Below are positions 25,819 through 35,168 of a DNA stretch of 64,000 bases, in pieces. The translations under genes and the position numbers were made by a program. The notes below the pieces were generated by a model. The model was given only the letters and a program-made list of their open reading frames with translations, had not been told where the DNA came from and did not search any database. The stretch covers positions 1-64,000 of the forward strand of contig NZ_JAVFVU010000033.1 of NCBI RefSeq assembly GCF_030929615.1. The letters are read 5' to 3'. Within the stretch, counting starts at the first letter, position 1, and each line of letters starts with the position of its first letter. Source of the stretch: Dyadobacter sp. LHD-138 (GTDB taxonomy: Bacteria; Bacteroidota; Bacteroidia; Cytophagales; Spirosomataceae).

Positions 25819-28266
25819 ATGAAAATCTTTATTAATCTAACTGTAGCCCTGCTACTGAGCGCTAGCTTTGTGCTCGCTCAATCTCCGTCAACAAAAGGAA
25901 AGGTCTCGGGATCCATTCAGGATGAAAAGTCCCAACCTTTTCCTTTTGTTAACGTTTTGCTCCTTAAAGCAAAGGACTCCACCCTATCCAAAGGACTTGC
26001 TACTGATGAAAACGGAAAATTCATTTTCGACCAGATAGATGCCGGCGATTACCTTACACTGGTGTCAATGGTTGGCTATCAAAAAATTTATAGCAAAAAT
26101 TTTACAGTATCTGAAAAAACCGTAAACGTTCCTTCTTTCAAACTTCAACCCGAATCACAGGCACTGAATGAAGTAACTGTTACGGCCAAAAAGCCCTTTA
26201 TTGAGCAACAAATAGACCGCACGGTTATTAATGTCGAAAATAGTATTGTCTCCGCAGGTGCTACGGCACTGGAAGTTTTGGAGCGTTCTCCTGGTGTAAC
26301 CGTAGATCAACAAAATGATAAGCTGCAACTTCGGGGAAAAGATGGTGTCATTGTGCAAATCGATGGTAAACAGACTTACCTGACCCAGGCAGAACTGGTT
26401 AATTTGTTAAGGAACACACCGAGTGATAACATCGAAAAAATTGAGCTGATCACCAATCCATCTGCAAAATATGATGCAGCCGGAAATTCGGGGATCATCA
26501 ATATAAAGTTTAAGAAAAATAAAAATTTCGGAACGAATGGTAATTTTTCAATCGGCGGGGGTATTGCTTCTCCGGGATATGGACGAGGCAACGCGTCTCT
26601 GGCTTTGAACAACAGAAAAGGAAAAATTAGTTTGTTTGGCACAGGAAGTGCATTTGAAGGTGAAGGATTTAATAGCCAGGACATCTACCGGGCGATTCCA
26701 TATGAGGGTAAAACAACCACCTTTAATATGATCTCCAAAAGTGACTGGCGTGCGAGAAACTATAATTATCGGGTAGGAATGGATTATTTTGCTACGGACA
26801 AAACGACAATCGGTGTGCTGTTTTCAGGGTTCTATAACTCATGGAAAAATCCGTTGCGTGCAACCAATGCTGAAATATTAAATGACGACCTTAGCCTGCG
26901 CCAGACCTATCACACCGATACCAGGGCACATAATACCATGAATAATATCAGCGCCAATGTTAACCTTAAGCACCAGTTTAACGACAAAGGCAAAGAACTG
27001 ACTTTTGACGCCGATTATGTCCGTTACGACAGCAAAGGATTTAATTCACTGGATACGAGATATTTCAGTCCAGAGGGAAAACCAGAAGGAACGCCGGACA
27101 TTATTCGCAATAATATGCCCGCATTGATTAACATCGGCGTGGCGAAAATGGATTACACGCAGCCTATTGGCAAAGGAAAATTTGAAGCAGGTTTGAAATC
27201 AAGTTATGTAAAATCTGACAACAATATGATTTTCGAAACGTTTGGAGATACCTGGCAACTGGATCCGTCACGTACCAATCAGTTTAAATATACCGAGAAT
27301 ATCAACGCGGGATATGCTAATTTTAACGGCCAGATTAATTCCAAAACCAAGTATCAACTGGGTTTACGGGCTGAACACACCCACGCCATCGGTAACTCGG
27401 TAACCTTAAACAGCATACGTGACCGTAATTATTTCAACCTGTTCCCGAGTGTTTTCCTGTCAAGAAACCTGGATAGTAGCAACGTGTTGAATTTGTCATA
27501 CAGCTATCGTATCGACCGTCCGAACTACCAGTCGCTGAATCCTTTTGAATACTACCTGGATCCTTATACATTCCAAAAAGGGAACCCAAATCTTCGTCCC
27601 CAGTATACGCATTCGTTCCAGCTCGTACACGTTTATAAAAGTTTTTTGAACACAACGCTGGCGTACAGTCGTGTCAAGGATATGATCGCCGATGAAGTGC
27701 CGATGTTGATTCCGGAAGAAAACAAGACTTATGTAACTTCGGAAAACCTTGATCATCAAAACTATGTGAGTTTAACCATTTCCGCCCCGATTCCCGTAAC
27801 AAAATGGTGGAATGTGCAAACCAACGTAACAGGAGCATATAACCAGTATAAAACGTTCTACCGCAATGCGCAGTTTAACATGAACATTTTTACCTGGAAT
27901 GCTTACGTAAACAACACATTTACATTACCCAAAAACTGGACAGCCGAGATTTCGGGATGGTTTAACAGCCCGGCTATTTATGGACTGCTGTCATCCAAGT
28001 CGCAGGGAGCTATTAACCTGGGTTTGCAAAAATCGTTAATGGACAAGAAGGCAACGATTCGTCTGAGTATTCAGGACCCGTTCTGGTCTAACAAATTCAG
28101 GGGAACGACAAAATTCGAGGATATCGATCTGCGTGTAAAAAGTACATGGCCAAGCCGCCAGGCCCGCATCACATTTACCTATCGTTTTGGTAACCAGAAT
28201 GTGAAAACAAGACAACGCAACACGGGGTCTGACGACATCCAGTCGCGCGTGAAAAGCGGAAGTTAA
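25819..28266 (+). CDS. TonB-dependent receptor-like outer membrane beta-barrel protein
   Basis: An 815-residue outer membrane protein with a signal peptide (about 1-20). Residues 25-115 are a carboxypeptidase-regulatory-like domain (KGKVSGSIQDEKSQPFPFVNVLLL..GKFIFDQIDAGDYLTLVSMVGY). A plug domain follows (LEVLERSPGVTVDQQNDKLQLRGKDGVIVQIDGK..NIEKIELITNPSAKYDAAGNSGIINIKFKKNKN), then an outer-membrane beta-barrel (family 3 type). No SusD-like partner or TonB box is adjacent, so the substrate is unknown. The C-terminus is a basic tail after the last strand. Confidence 0.9.
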   Translation: MKIFINLTVALLLSASFVLAQSPSTKGKVSGSIQDEKSQPFPFVNVLLLKAKDSTLSKGLATDENGKFIFDQIDAGDYLTLVSMVGYQKIYSKNFTVSEKTVNVPSFKLQPESQALNEVTVTAKKPFIEQQIDRTVINVENSIVSAGATALEVLERSPGVTVDQQNDKLQLRGKDGVIVQIDGKQTYLTQAELVNLLRNTPSDNIEKIELITNPSAKYDAAGNSGIINIKFKKNKNFGTNGNFSIGGGIASPGYGRGNASLALNNRKGKISLFGTGSAFEGEGFNSQDIYRAIPYEGKTTTFNMISKSDWRARNYNYRVGMDYFATDKTTIGVLFSGFYNSWKNPLRATNAEILNDDLSLRQTYHTDTRAHNTMNNISANVNLKHQFNDKGKELTFDADYVRYDSKGFNSLDTRYFSPEGKPEGTPDIIRNNMPALINIGVAKMDYTQPIGKGKFEAGLKSSYVKSDNNMIFETFGDTWQLDPSRTNQFKYTENINAGYANFNGQINSKTKYQLGLRAEHTHAIGNSVTLNSIRDRNYFNLFPSVFLSRNLDSSNVLNLSYSYRIDRPNYQSLNPFEYYLDPYTFQKGNPNLRPQYTHSFQLVHVYKSFLNTTLAYSRVKDMIADEVPMLIPEENKTYVTSENLDHQNYVSLTISAPIPVTKWWNVQTNVTGAYNQYKTFYRNAQFNMNIFTWNAYVNNTFTLPKNWTAEISGWFNSPAIYGLLSSKSQGAINLGLQKSLMDKKATIRLSIQDPFWSNKFRGTTKFEDIDLRVKSTWPSRQARITFTYRFGNQNVKTRQRNTGSDDIQSRVKSGS

Positions 28267-28641
28267 AAAGAAAAATACAGGTCAGGTTGTGACTTTATTT
28301 ATAAATTAGTTAGGTTAATAATACAGATAATCCATGCTTCGTTTGAGGGATGGATTTCTTTTTTTGGGCTTTCAGCAGTCGGCAATCGGCTTTCAGACAT
28401 GATGGATAATGCCTGGATTTCGCGCAAGAAAAACCCACAGTCTATCTAAAATAAGTACTCAAATCTATTTTTTCTAAAAAAAATTGAGAACCAAACGACA
28501 AGCGTTCAATTCTCAATTTCATTATTATTGACAAAATTAGTTGTCAGTTAAACCCAGCAGGCTCTTGTCCAAACATCTAACCTAATTGTGCCTGAAAGCT
28601 GACAGCCGAAAGCCGGGGACGCCCAGCCGACTGCCACAATA
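28267..28641. other. Convergent intergenic region, receptor / pgk
   Basis: 375 bases without a gene. It holds a terminator-type hairpin (28481-28519) and two related imperfect stretches in opposite orientation, 'AATCGGCTTTCAG' near 28393 and 'CTGAAAGCTGACAGCCG' near 28592, which may be remnants of a dispersed repeat. Confidence 0.5.
28481..28519 (-). terminator. Terminator hairpin downstream of pgk
   Basis: A perfect 10-bp stem (28481-28490, AAATTGAGAA, with 28510-28519) and a 19-base loop. On the minus strand it is followed by a T-rich run (TTTTTTAGAAA), as expected for pgk. It lies 120 bases beyond the pgk stop. Confidence 0.6.
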
Positions 28642-29832
28642 CTATTTTTCCAAAGCAGCAACGCCAGGCAAAACTTTACCTTCCATATATTCCAGCAAAG
28701 CACCACCACCAGTTGAAACATAACTTACACGGTCACCATAACCTGCATTGTTCACAGCAGAAGCGGAATCACCACCACCGATCAATGAGAATGCATCGTT
28801 ATCTTCCGTCGCAGTTACTACTGACTCAGCGATTGCATTCGTACCAATTGCGAAGTTCGGGAATTCAAAAACACCCATCGGGCCATTCCAAAGAACGGTT
28901 TTCGAAGAAGCGATGATTCCTTCAAACAATTCAACCGTTTTAGGGCCAATATCCAAACCTTCCCACTCTGCCGGAATTTCACCAGCCGGTACAGTCTGAC
29001 GGGTTGCATCATTACTGAATTTGTCTGCAATGACAGTATCAACCGGCAATACAAGATTTACACCTTTTTGCTTCGCTTTTTCAAGCAACTCAAGTGTTAA
29101 ATCCATTTTATCAGCTTCAAGTAATGATTTTCCTATATTTCCACCCAACGCTTTCGTAAAAGTATATGACATCCCACCGCCGATGATCAGATTATCAACT
29201 TTATCCAATAAACGTTCGATGATCAATATTTTATCAGAAATTTTGGCACCACCCATGATCGCTGTAAAAGGGCGTTCAGAATGTTCCAGAAGTCTTTCTG
29301 CGTTATCTAGTTCAGCCTGCATCACATATCCACAAACTTTATCAGTGAAAAACTTACCGATAACCGCCGTAGAAGCGTGCGCACGGTGAGCCGTTCCAAA
29401 TGCGTCCATCACCCAAACATCACCAAGTTTAGATAATTTCTCAGCAAATTCTTCATTTCCTTTTTCTTCTTCTTTATAAAAACGAAGGTTTTCCAAAAGC
29501 AAAACTTCACCCGGCTGTAAAGCTGCGGCAAGCTCTGTTGCGCTTGCTCCGATGCAATCGTCAGCAAACTTTACGGTTTTACCTAAAATTAAAGAAAGCG
29601 GGTTTACAAGATGTTTCAATGAATATTTTTCCGTCGGCCCATCTTTCGGACGCCCTAAGTGGGACATCAAAATTACAGATCCTCCCTCACTAAGAATCTT
29701 GCTAATGGTAGGTATGGTGGCACGGATACGGGTATCATCCGTGATCTCAAACTTGTCATTAAGAGGTACGTTGAAATCAACGCGAACCAAGGCTTTTTTG
29801 CCGGAAAAATTATACGAATCTAATGTTGTCAT
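28642..29832 (-). CDS. pgk: Phosphoglycerate kinase
   Basis: A 396-residue glycolytic enzyme that makes ATP from 1,3-bisphosphoglycerate. The N-terminal VRVDFNVPL, the MSHLGRP substrate-binding stretch, and the C-terminal GGGDSASA nucleotide-binding loop are all present. The length matches bacterial PGK. It is a single-gene unit with a good -7 element upstream. Confidence 0.97.
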   Translation of the reverse strand: MTTLDSYNFSGKKALVRVDFNVPLNDKFEITDDTRIRATIPTISKILSEGGSVILMSHLGRPKDGPTEKYSLKHLVNPLSLILGKTVKFADDCIGASATELAAALQPGEVLLLENLRFYKEEEKGNEEFAEKLSKLGDVWVMDAFGTAHRAHASTAVIGKFFTDKVCGYVMQAELDNAERLLEHSERPFTAIMGGAKISDKILIIERLLDKVDNLIIGGGMSYTFTKALGGNIGKSLLEADKMDLTLELLEKAKQKGVNLVLPVDTVIADKFSNDATRQTVPAGEIPAEWEGLDIGPKTVELFEGIIASSKTVLWNGPMGVFEFPNFAIGTNAIAESVVTATEDNDAFSLIGGGDSASAVNNAGYGDRVSYVSTGGGALLEYMEGKVLPGVAALEK

Positions 29833-29861
29833 GGGCTCTAAAAGTTGTTTTCCATTCGAAA

Positions 29862-29869
29862 CAAATGTA
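29862..29869 (-). promoter_or_regulatory. Candidate -7 element of the pgk promoter
   Basis: The minus strand reads TACATTTG, an exact TAnnTTTG match, 30 bases before the pgk ATG. The -33 TTG is not obvious. Confidence 0.55.
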
Positions 29870-30076
29870 ATTCAATTCTCCATAAAATACTACGTTAATG
29901 AAAAATGGGGAATGTTTGTATTGTCATAATGCAATTTATACCATTTATTTTTCCAAAAATTGACCAATTGCCATTAAAAATGTATATTCAGTAAGTACCT
30001 TTTAATAAAGCAAAAATGAAACCGGACCGAAAATACAAAAGATTATAGCGAACACATATTTCAATAATTCCCTCGT

Positions 30077-30084
30077 TATATTTG
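30077..30084 (+). promoter_or_regulatory. Candidate -7 element of the FAN1-like gene
   Basis: TATATTTG, an exact TAnnTTTG match, 46 bases before the GTG start at 30131. No strong -33 TTG is seen. Confidence 0.5.
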
Positions 30085-30130
30085 GACAAACTTTACAGGT
30101 ATTCAGCCTTAACATTCCTCTCTAAGCACT

Positions 30131-31822
30131 GTGCAGAATAACGAGTTCCCGAAGGATCTTCCACCCAAATATTACCACGACTACTTTGGCTATGTGCTGG
30201 ATTTTGTACGAAAAATGTACGAACCGTTACTGAATAGCTTTGAAATCGGTTTTTTGAATGAGTACAAAGCGCTTTCAGAAGACGCGCAATGTCTTTTCAT
30301 CCGTTTCAGCAACCGGAGCAAATCGTTCTTCCGGGTTAACAACCTTTCGTACACGGAGATCACCGATATTCCGGCAGCGCTTAATGAGTTGCATGACAAA
30401 CAATTTATCCAGTCGCTTGGTGAACTGCATGAGGAACGGTTTGAAGAAGTTATGGATCTCTTTACAAAACCGGAACACCTGGCTTTCACCAAAATTCTGG
30501 AACCGGAAATCATGCCCTCCAAGTCGATCCGAAAACCTGATCTGATCCGGTGGCTTTTGTATGAATATGATTTTAAGACTATCTGCGAAATCATTCAGGA
30601 AACCGAACCGGTCGTAAAAGTCGGTTATGAGATGGAGGTCATGATGATGAAATTCCTGTTTTTCGGAAACCGTTATGCCGATATGACTGAATTTGTAGTC
30701 CGGGATCTTGGCCATGTCCGCTTCCAGTCATTCGACGAAGAACATCTGGCGATCCAGTTTGAAAGCAGAAAAGATGTGGATGATACGCTGATGGTTTCAC
30801 TGATGAAGGAGACTTTTAATGTATTGAAAAATGAAGCTCCGCCGGAAGAAATATTCGACTGGTTTATGAACTGGCAAACCGGCGTTTCAGCAAACCTGAG
30901 TACAAAAGCATTGCCTTCTTACCATCTTTTTGTAGTGAAAGTTGGCGCCTGGCTCGAACGCAAAAAAATGCTCTCGCAAGCCCTTACTGTTTACCAGCTA
31001 ACCAATGACGCACCTTCCCGGGAACGTCGCGTACGGCTTTTGTATAACCTCGGTGAAATTGAAGAGGCCCTGTCACTATGTGAAGAAATAGCAGAAAATC
31101 CCCAAAATGCTGATGAAAGATACTTTTCGCAGGATTTCCAAGAAAAAATTATCAACAAGAAAAAACGTGCCGTAAAACGCACCACCCAGGCATTGAAAGA
31201 CGCCAGCAGCATCGACATTCCGGTTTCTTATCGCTTTCGAGTGGAAAGAGGCGCTATCGACTATTACCAGGAATTAGGAGCTCAGGCTGTATTCAGCGAA
31301 AATGAACCCTGGCGTGCTTTGTTCGGATTATTATTCTGGGATATCATTTACGACACCAACGTGAAGGCCATTCATAATCCGCTCCAACGCGTCCCGTCAG
31401 ATTTCTTCTTACCTGATTTTTACCTAAAACGATCAGAACAGCTTTTGGCACGAATGAAAGATGCTGACTCAACCGAGGCAATTTCGGCGGTCGTTGAGAA
31501 AACTTTTCAGGAAAAATTTGGGACTACCAATGTACTTGTAAGCTGGTACCCGGGCATGCTCGAAACGGTTCTGAAATTAATTTCTTTATTGAGTCCTCAG
31601 CAAATTCATGCTGTTTTATTGGAAATGGCTTATAATCTTCGTGAAAATACACGCGGCTTCCCAGATCTGCTGGTTTGGGATGAAACCGAATATTCATTTA
31701 TTGAAATAAAATCACCGACAGATCATTTGTCTTCCCGTCAGCTACACTGGCTCCATTTTTTTGCCGACCATGACATTAAAAGTCGGATTGTGCGGGTGAA
31801 ATGGATTAAGGACGAAATATGA
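30131..31822 (+). CDS. FAN1-like VRR-NUC nuclease
   Basis: A 563-residue protein, about the size of bacterial FAN1 (Pseudomonas, roughly 560). The C-terminal VRR-NUC nuclease domain carries a PD-(D/E)xK motif: GFPDLLVW (Asp), then FIEIKSPTDHLSSRQLHWLHFF (Glu, Lys), the FAN1 signature. The N-terminal half (about 1-290) is helical and matches the SAP/TPR-type layout of FAN1 only loosely. FAN1 trims 5' flaps and helps unhook interstrand crosslinks, so a DNA-repair role is likely. The start is GTG at 30131. It is divergent from pgk and convergent with the 31.9 kb gene. Confidence 0.88.
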   Translation: MQNNEFPKDLPPKYYHDYFGYVLDFVRKMYEPLLNSFEIGFLNEYKALSEDAQCLFIRFSNRSKSFFRVNNLSYTEITDIPAALNELHDKQFIQSLGELHEERFEEVMDLFTKPEHLAFTKILEPEIMPSKSIRKPDLIRWLLYEYDFKTICEIIQETEPVVKVGYEMEVMMMKFLFFGNRYADMTEFVVRDLGHVRFQSFDEEHLAIQFESRKDVDDTLMVSLMKETFNVLKNEAPPEEIFDWFMNWQTGVSANLSTKALPSYHLFVVKVGAWLERKKMLSQALTVYQLTNDAPSRERRVRLLYNLGEIEEALSLCEEIAENPQNADERYFSQDFQEKIINKKKRAVKRTTQALKDASSIDIPVSYRFRVERGAIDYYQELGAQAVFSENEPWRALFGLLFWDIIYDTNVKAIHNPLQRVPSDFFLPDFYLKRSEQLLARMKDADSTEAISAVVEKTFQEKFGTTNVLVSWYPGMLETVLKLISLLSPQQIHAVLLEMAYNLRENTRGFPDLLVWDETEYSFIEIKSPTDHLSSRQLHWLHFFADHDIKSRIVRVKWIKDEI

Positions 31823-31823
31823 T

Positions 31824-31856
31824 AAAACAGGCTCCCGAAAATTGAGAGCCCGTTTT
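31824..31856. terminator. Bidirectional terminator hairpin, FAN1-like gene / 31.9 kb gene
   Basis: AAAACAGGCTC (31824-31834) pairs with GAGCCCGTTTT (31846-31856), an 11-bp stem with one mismatch. The A- and T-ended arms give a T-run on both strands, fitting convergent genes. Confidence 0.75.
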
Positions 31857-31878
31857 ACGATTCAATAACAAACCTTAT

Positions 31879-33498
31879 CTACTTTTTCTGATAAGCCCTG
31901 TTGAACACGCCTACTTTTCCTTTTTTCACCGGCGCTGAATAGTTGATTTTATTCTTTCCTTGCGGTATGCCATCGCAATCGCCTGCAACCACAGTTTCCA
32001 CGGAGGTATAAATGGTAGTTGCCCACTTCGGAATTTTAATATTGGCAGTTTCGCTGTTAAGATCCAATTTGGAAGCGTCACAGTTGTCTTTCTTTACTGT
32101 TCCCAATAAGTGGTATTGGGAGATTGTTTTCGAAATCGTATCCACAGGGCAAATACAACCTACGCAAGACGTTGGCGATTTTCCGTATTTAACCCGTTTA
32201 ACTTTAACCTTTTTATACGCATACACTTCCAGGAAGCATTGTTTGAAACAATTAGGTTCCTTGATTTTGATAACATCCGGCTTCTGAACCGAAAACCCGG
32301 TCGTGGCAGCTTCACTGATACAAGAAGCGCAAGAGGAAATCTGCTGGCTTTGCACGGTAATATAATACTGTCCTTCAACCGGTCGTCCTGTCGCCGGGTT
32401 CAGATAGGCTGCGGGCCAGGCCATTTTCGTTTCTTTCTGACAAATTACCTGTGCAATCACGCTGTCCATCCCACCATTGAGCTGGTGCAAACGCGCCGTA
32501 AATGTTTCACTTTTTGTACTATCCAAAATACTGCGACTTTTCCAGGTAATCTGAATGCTGTCGGCCTTGGTAGAATCCAATGTGCTAAAAATAAGTCCTT
32601 TGATCGACTTCCCGTTCATCATCAGTTCAAGGTCCGGCGCTTCACACAATAATGGCGGTGTCGGGTCCTTTTTAATCGGAATATCACGAACAAAATTACG
32701 GCGAAACGCAAGTCCGGCAGTGAATCCGCCATGTTTTCGCTGATAACTGTAAATGGTAGCGCCTGGAAAAATATAATCCACTTTGGTTCTGAATCCGGCT
32801 GCTTCGACGCCCCATGACCAAAGACCTTTTTTACTTGGGAAAAATACTCCGAGCGTAGCCAGTAAGCCTGCGTGATAACGCTTATCCGTTGCCGTCACGG
32901 AATAAATATTGTTTGAGGTAACCCCGTCGTACACAAAAATAGCGGCCGGCGTCGTACGAAAAACACCTCCGCGCACCGATGCTTCAATGAAAGGCGATCT
33001 GGGTTTCTTGCCAAAGGCATAACTGATCACAGGCCCCGCGGCCAGATAATGATCCTCTGACGATCCCTTGCGGATTACCGCGTTGCTGGATCCGGATTGG
33101 GCAATAATATTATCCAGAAAAATATCCAGATCATTTCTTAAAAAAAACATTTGCAAACCCGCCACGGCTCCCACCCCAAACTTGAACTGTTTCTTCCTTT
33201 TTACATTGAAAAAATAATCCGCATTTAATCCTGCATGAAACCCGATTCCGTTGAACAATGATTTGTCACGATATTTAGACGAGTTAAATGTACTCGACCA
33301 TTTTCCGCAGAAGGCCGCCGCCGGACCGATAAAACCACCTACTCTCCAGGGGCTTATTTTCTGTTCTATGGCAATGGTGTCACAGCCCCCAGCCGGATTG
33401 GGACAATTGGCATTCTTCACTTCCTGCGCATAAGACGCCGACCTTAACAGACAGAGCAAGAGCAATGGAAGTACCGTGAGTAAAATTTGTTTTTTCAT
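31879..33498 (-). CDS. Hypothetical outer membrane protein with a cysteine-rich C-terminal part
   Basis: About 539 residues from MKKQILLTVLPLLLLCLLRSASYAQ at 33498, a clean signal peptide; the frame extends upstream but without one. The N-terminal half is beta-barrel like (alternating aromatic and glycine strands such as RVGGFIGPAAAFCG and FFNVKRKKQFKFGVGAVAGLQMFFLR). The rest is a long periplasmic or surface part with several Cys pairs (CASCIS, CFKQCFLEV, SCVGCICPVD) that could form disulfides or bind metal. No family is recognised. It is a single gene convergent with the FAN1-like gene. Confidence 0.7.
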   Translation of the reverse strand: MKKQILLTVLPLLLLCLLRSASYAQEVKNANCPNPAGGCDTIAIEQKISPWRVGGFIGPAAAFCGKWSSTFNSSKYRDKSLFNGIGFHAGLNADYFFNVKRKKQFKFGVGAVAGLQMFFLRNDLDIFLDNIIAQSGSSNAVIRKGSSEDHYLAAGPVISYAFGKKPRSPFIEASVRGGVFRTTPAAIFVYDGVTSNNIYSVTATDKRYHAGLLATLGVFFPSKKGLWSWGVEAAGFRTKVDYIFPGATIYSYQRKHGGFTAGLAFRRNFVRDIPIKKDPTPPLLCEAPDLELMMNGKSIKGLIFSTLDSTKADSIQITWKSRSILDSTKSETFTARLHQLNGGMDSVIAQVICQKETKMAWPAAYLNPATGRPVEGQYYITVQSQQISSCASCISEAATTGFSVQKPDVIKIKEPNCFKQCFLEVYAYKKVKVKRVKYGKSPTSCVGCICPVDTISKTISQYHLLGTVKKDNCDASKLDLNSETANIKIPKWATTIYTSVETVVAGDCDGIPQGKNKINYSAPVKKGKVGVFNRAYQKK

Positions 33499-33796
33499 AA
33501 ACCAATGAATAAGTGAGTGAATAGTGCTCAGGGCATTTTGTCCTTTCATAAAAAGGCATCCCATTAACATTACAGACGGATTAACCTCGTTTAAGTAACA
33601 GGCCTTCAAGTATTTATTTTATCCAAGGCGACAAATATTCCAAATCCGATTATTTCACCGTCAAAATTGGTTCAAACTGTCAATAATTAGCCCTTCCCCG
33701 GCGATTGCGGCAACATTTACTTACCATTCATCAAATTGCTGGCTCCCGTTTCAGATTTTTGGTTATTATTACAAAAACAAAAAAATTGACTCCTGT

Positions 33797-35119
33797 ATGA
33801 GGCTACCTAAACTATTATTCGGAGCGGCGATGATGGCTGGTATTGGTTTGTCCAATGCCCAAAGCAAGCCCGAAGACGTAAAGACATTTATCCTTGCAAA
33901 CGGCATGAAATTTCTGGTATTGGAAGACCACTCCATACCGAACGCCAATATGTATCTGTTCTGGAAAGTTGGATCAAGAAATGAGGTTCATGGCATCACC
34001 GGCCTGTCCCACTTTTTTGAACATATGATGTTCAACGGCTCCAAAAATTATGGTCCCAAACAATTTGACCGGGTCATGGAAGCAAACGGCGGATCCAATA
34101 ACGCCTATACCTCTGAAAATGTAACGGTTTATACAGACTGGTTTCAAAAAGATGCTTTGGAAACAATTTTCAAGCTGGAATCCGATCGGATTGCCGACCT
34201 GACCATTGACCCGAAAATGGTTGAAAGCGAGCGCGGTGTTGTGTTGTCTGAACGAAGTACCGGTTTGGAAAACAGCAATTACCGTATGTTAAGCGAGTTG
34301 GTACAGTCGGTTGCTTTTCAGGAGCACCCTTATATGTTCCCCGTTATTGGATTTGAATCCGATATCAAAAGCTGGACACAAAGTGACCTGGAAAATTATT
34401 TCAAAACCTATTATTCGCCCAACAATGCGACGGTGGTTGTCGTTGGAGATATCACGGTGGATCAGGTGAAAAAGTTTGCGGATCAATACATGGCGCCAAT
34501 TCCGGCAAGAGGTTTACCTCCGAAATTGCGTACAATCGAACCCGAGCAAAATGGCGAACGACGGGTTAATGCCTACAAAGATATCACGACGCCAAACGTG
34601 TTATTGTCGTATCATACGCCGCAAACGGGCCACGAAGATTACTATGCACTTGATTTGTTAAGCAGTTTGCTGACTTCCGGAAATTCTTCCAGACTTGTCA
34701 AATCGCTGGTGATGGACACAACCATCGCGTCGCAGGTCTATACTTTCATGAGTGAAGATTTTGATCCGGGACTGTTTAACGTCTATGCCATCGCGGGAGA
34801 TAATATTGCTGCCGGGGATCTTGAAAAATCAATTCTCACACAAATTGACGCCGTCATAAAAAGCGGAGTAACCGACAGTGAACTGCAAAAAGTGAAAAAC
34901 CAGAAACTGATGGAATTTTACAGAAGTATGGAAACGATCAATGGGAAAGCCAACAGCATGGGCACTTATGACGTATTTTTCGGTGACTATCGCAAAATGT
35001 TCGACGCGCCAAAACTGTACGAAAAAGTTACCATAGAGGATATCAAGCGTGTTGCTGCTAAATATTTTACTGAAAGAAACAGGACCGTAGGCTACTTGTT
35101 ACCTGAGAAAAAAGCGTAA
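33797..35119 (+). CDS. M16 family peptidase, active subunit
   Basis: A 440-residue two-domain M16B peptidase with a signal peptide (MRLPKLLFGAAMMAGIGLSNAQ). The zinc motif HFFEH is at residues 72-76 and the downstream Glu region is ESERGVVLSER. It is followed after 49 bases by a second M16 gene that lacks the zinc motif, as in heterodimeric M16B peptidases. It would degrade peptides in the periplasm. Confidence 0.92.
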   Translation: MRLPKLLFGAAMMAGIGLSNAQSKPEDVKTFILANGMKFLVLEDHSIPNANMYLFWKVGSRNEVHGITGLSHFFEHMMFNGSKNYGPKQFDRVMEANGGSNNAYTSENVTVYTDWFQKDALETIFKLESDRIADLTIDPKMVESERGVVLSERSTGLENSNYRMLSELVQSVAFQEHPYMFPVIGFESDIKSWTQSDLENYFKTYYSPNNATVVVVGDITVDQVKKFADQYMAPIPARGLPPKLRTIEPEQNGERRVNAYKDITTPNVLLSYHTPQTGHEDYYALDLLSSLLTSGNSSRLVKSLVMDTTIASQVYTFMSEDFDPGLFNVYAIAGDNIAAGDLEKSILTQIDAVIKSGVTDSELQKVKNQKLMEFYRSMETINGKANSMGTYDVFFGDYRKMFDAPKLYEKVTIEDIKRVAAKYFTERNRTVGYLLPEKKA

Positions 35120-35168
35120 AAGTGCTCCGAGTTCCTTTTCAGTTAATCCAAGACTTAAAAATTCCAAG

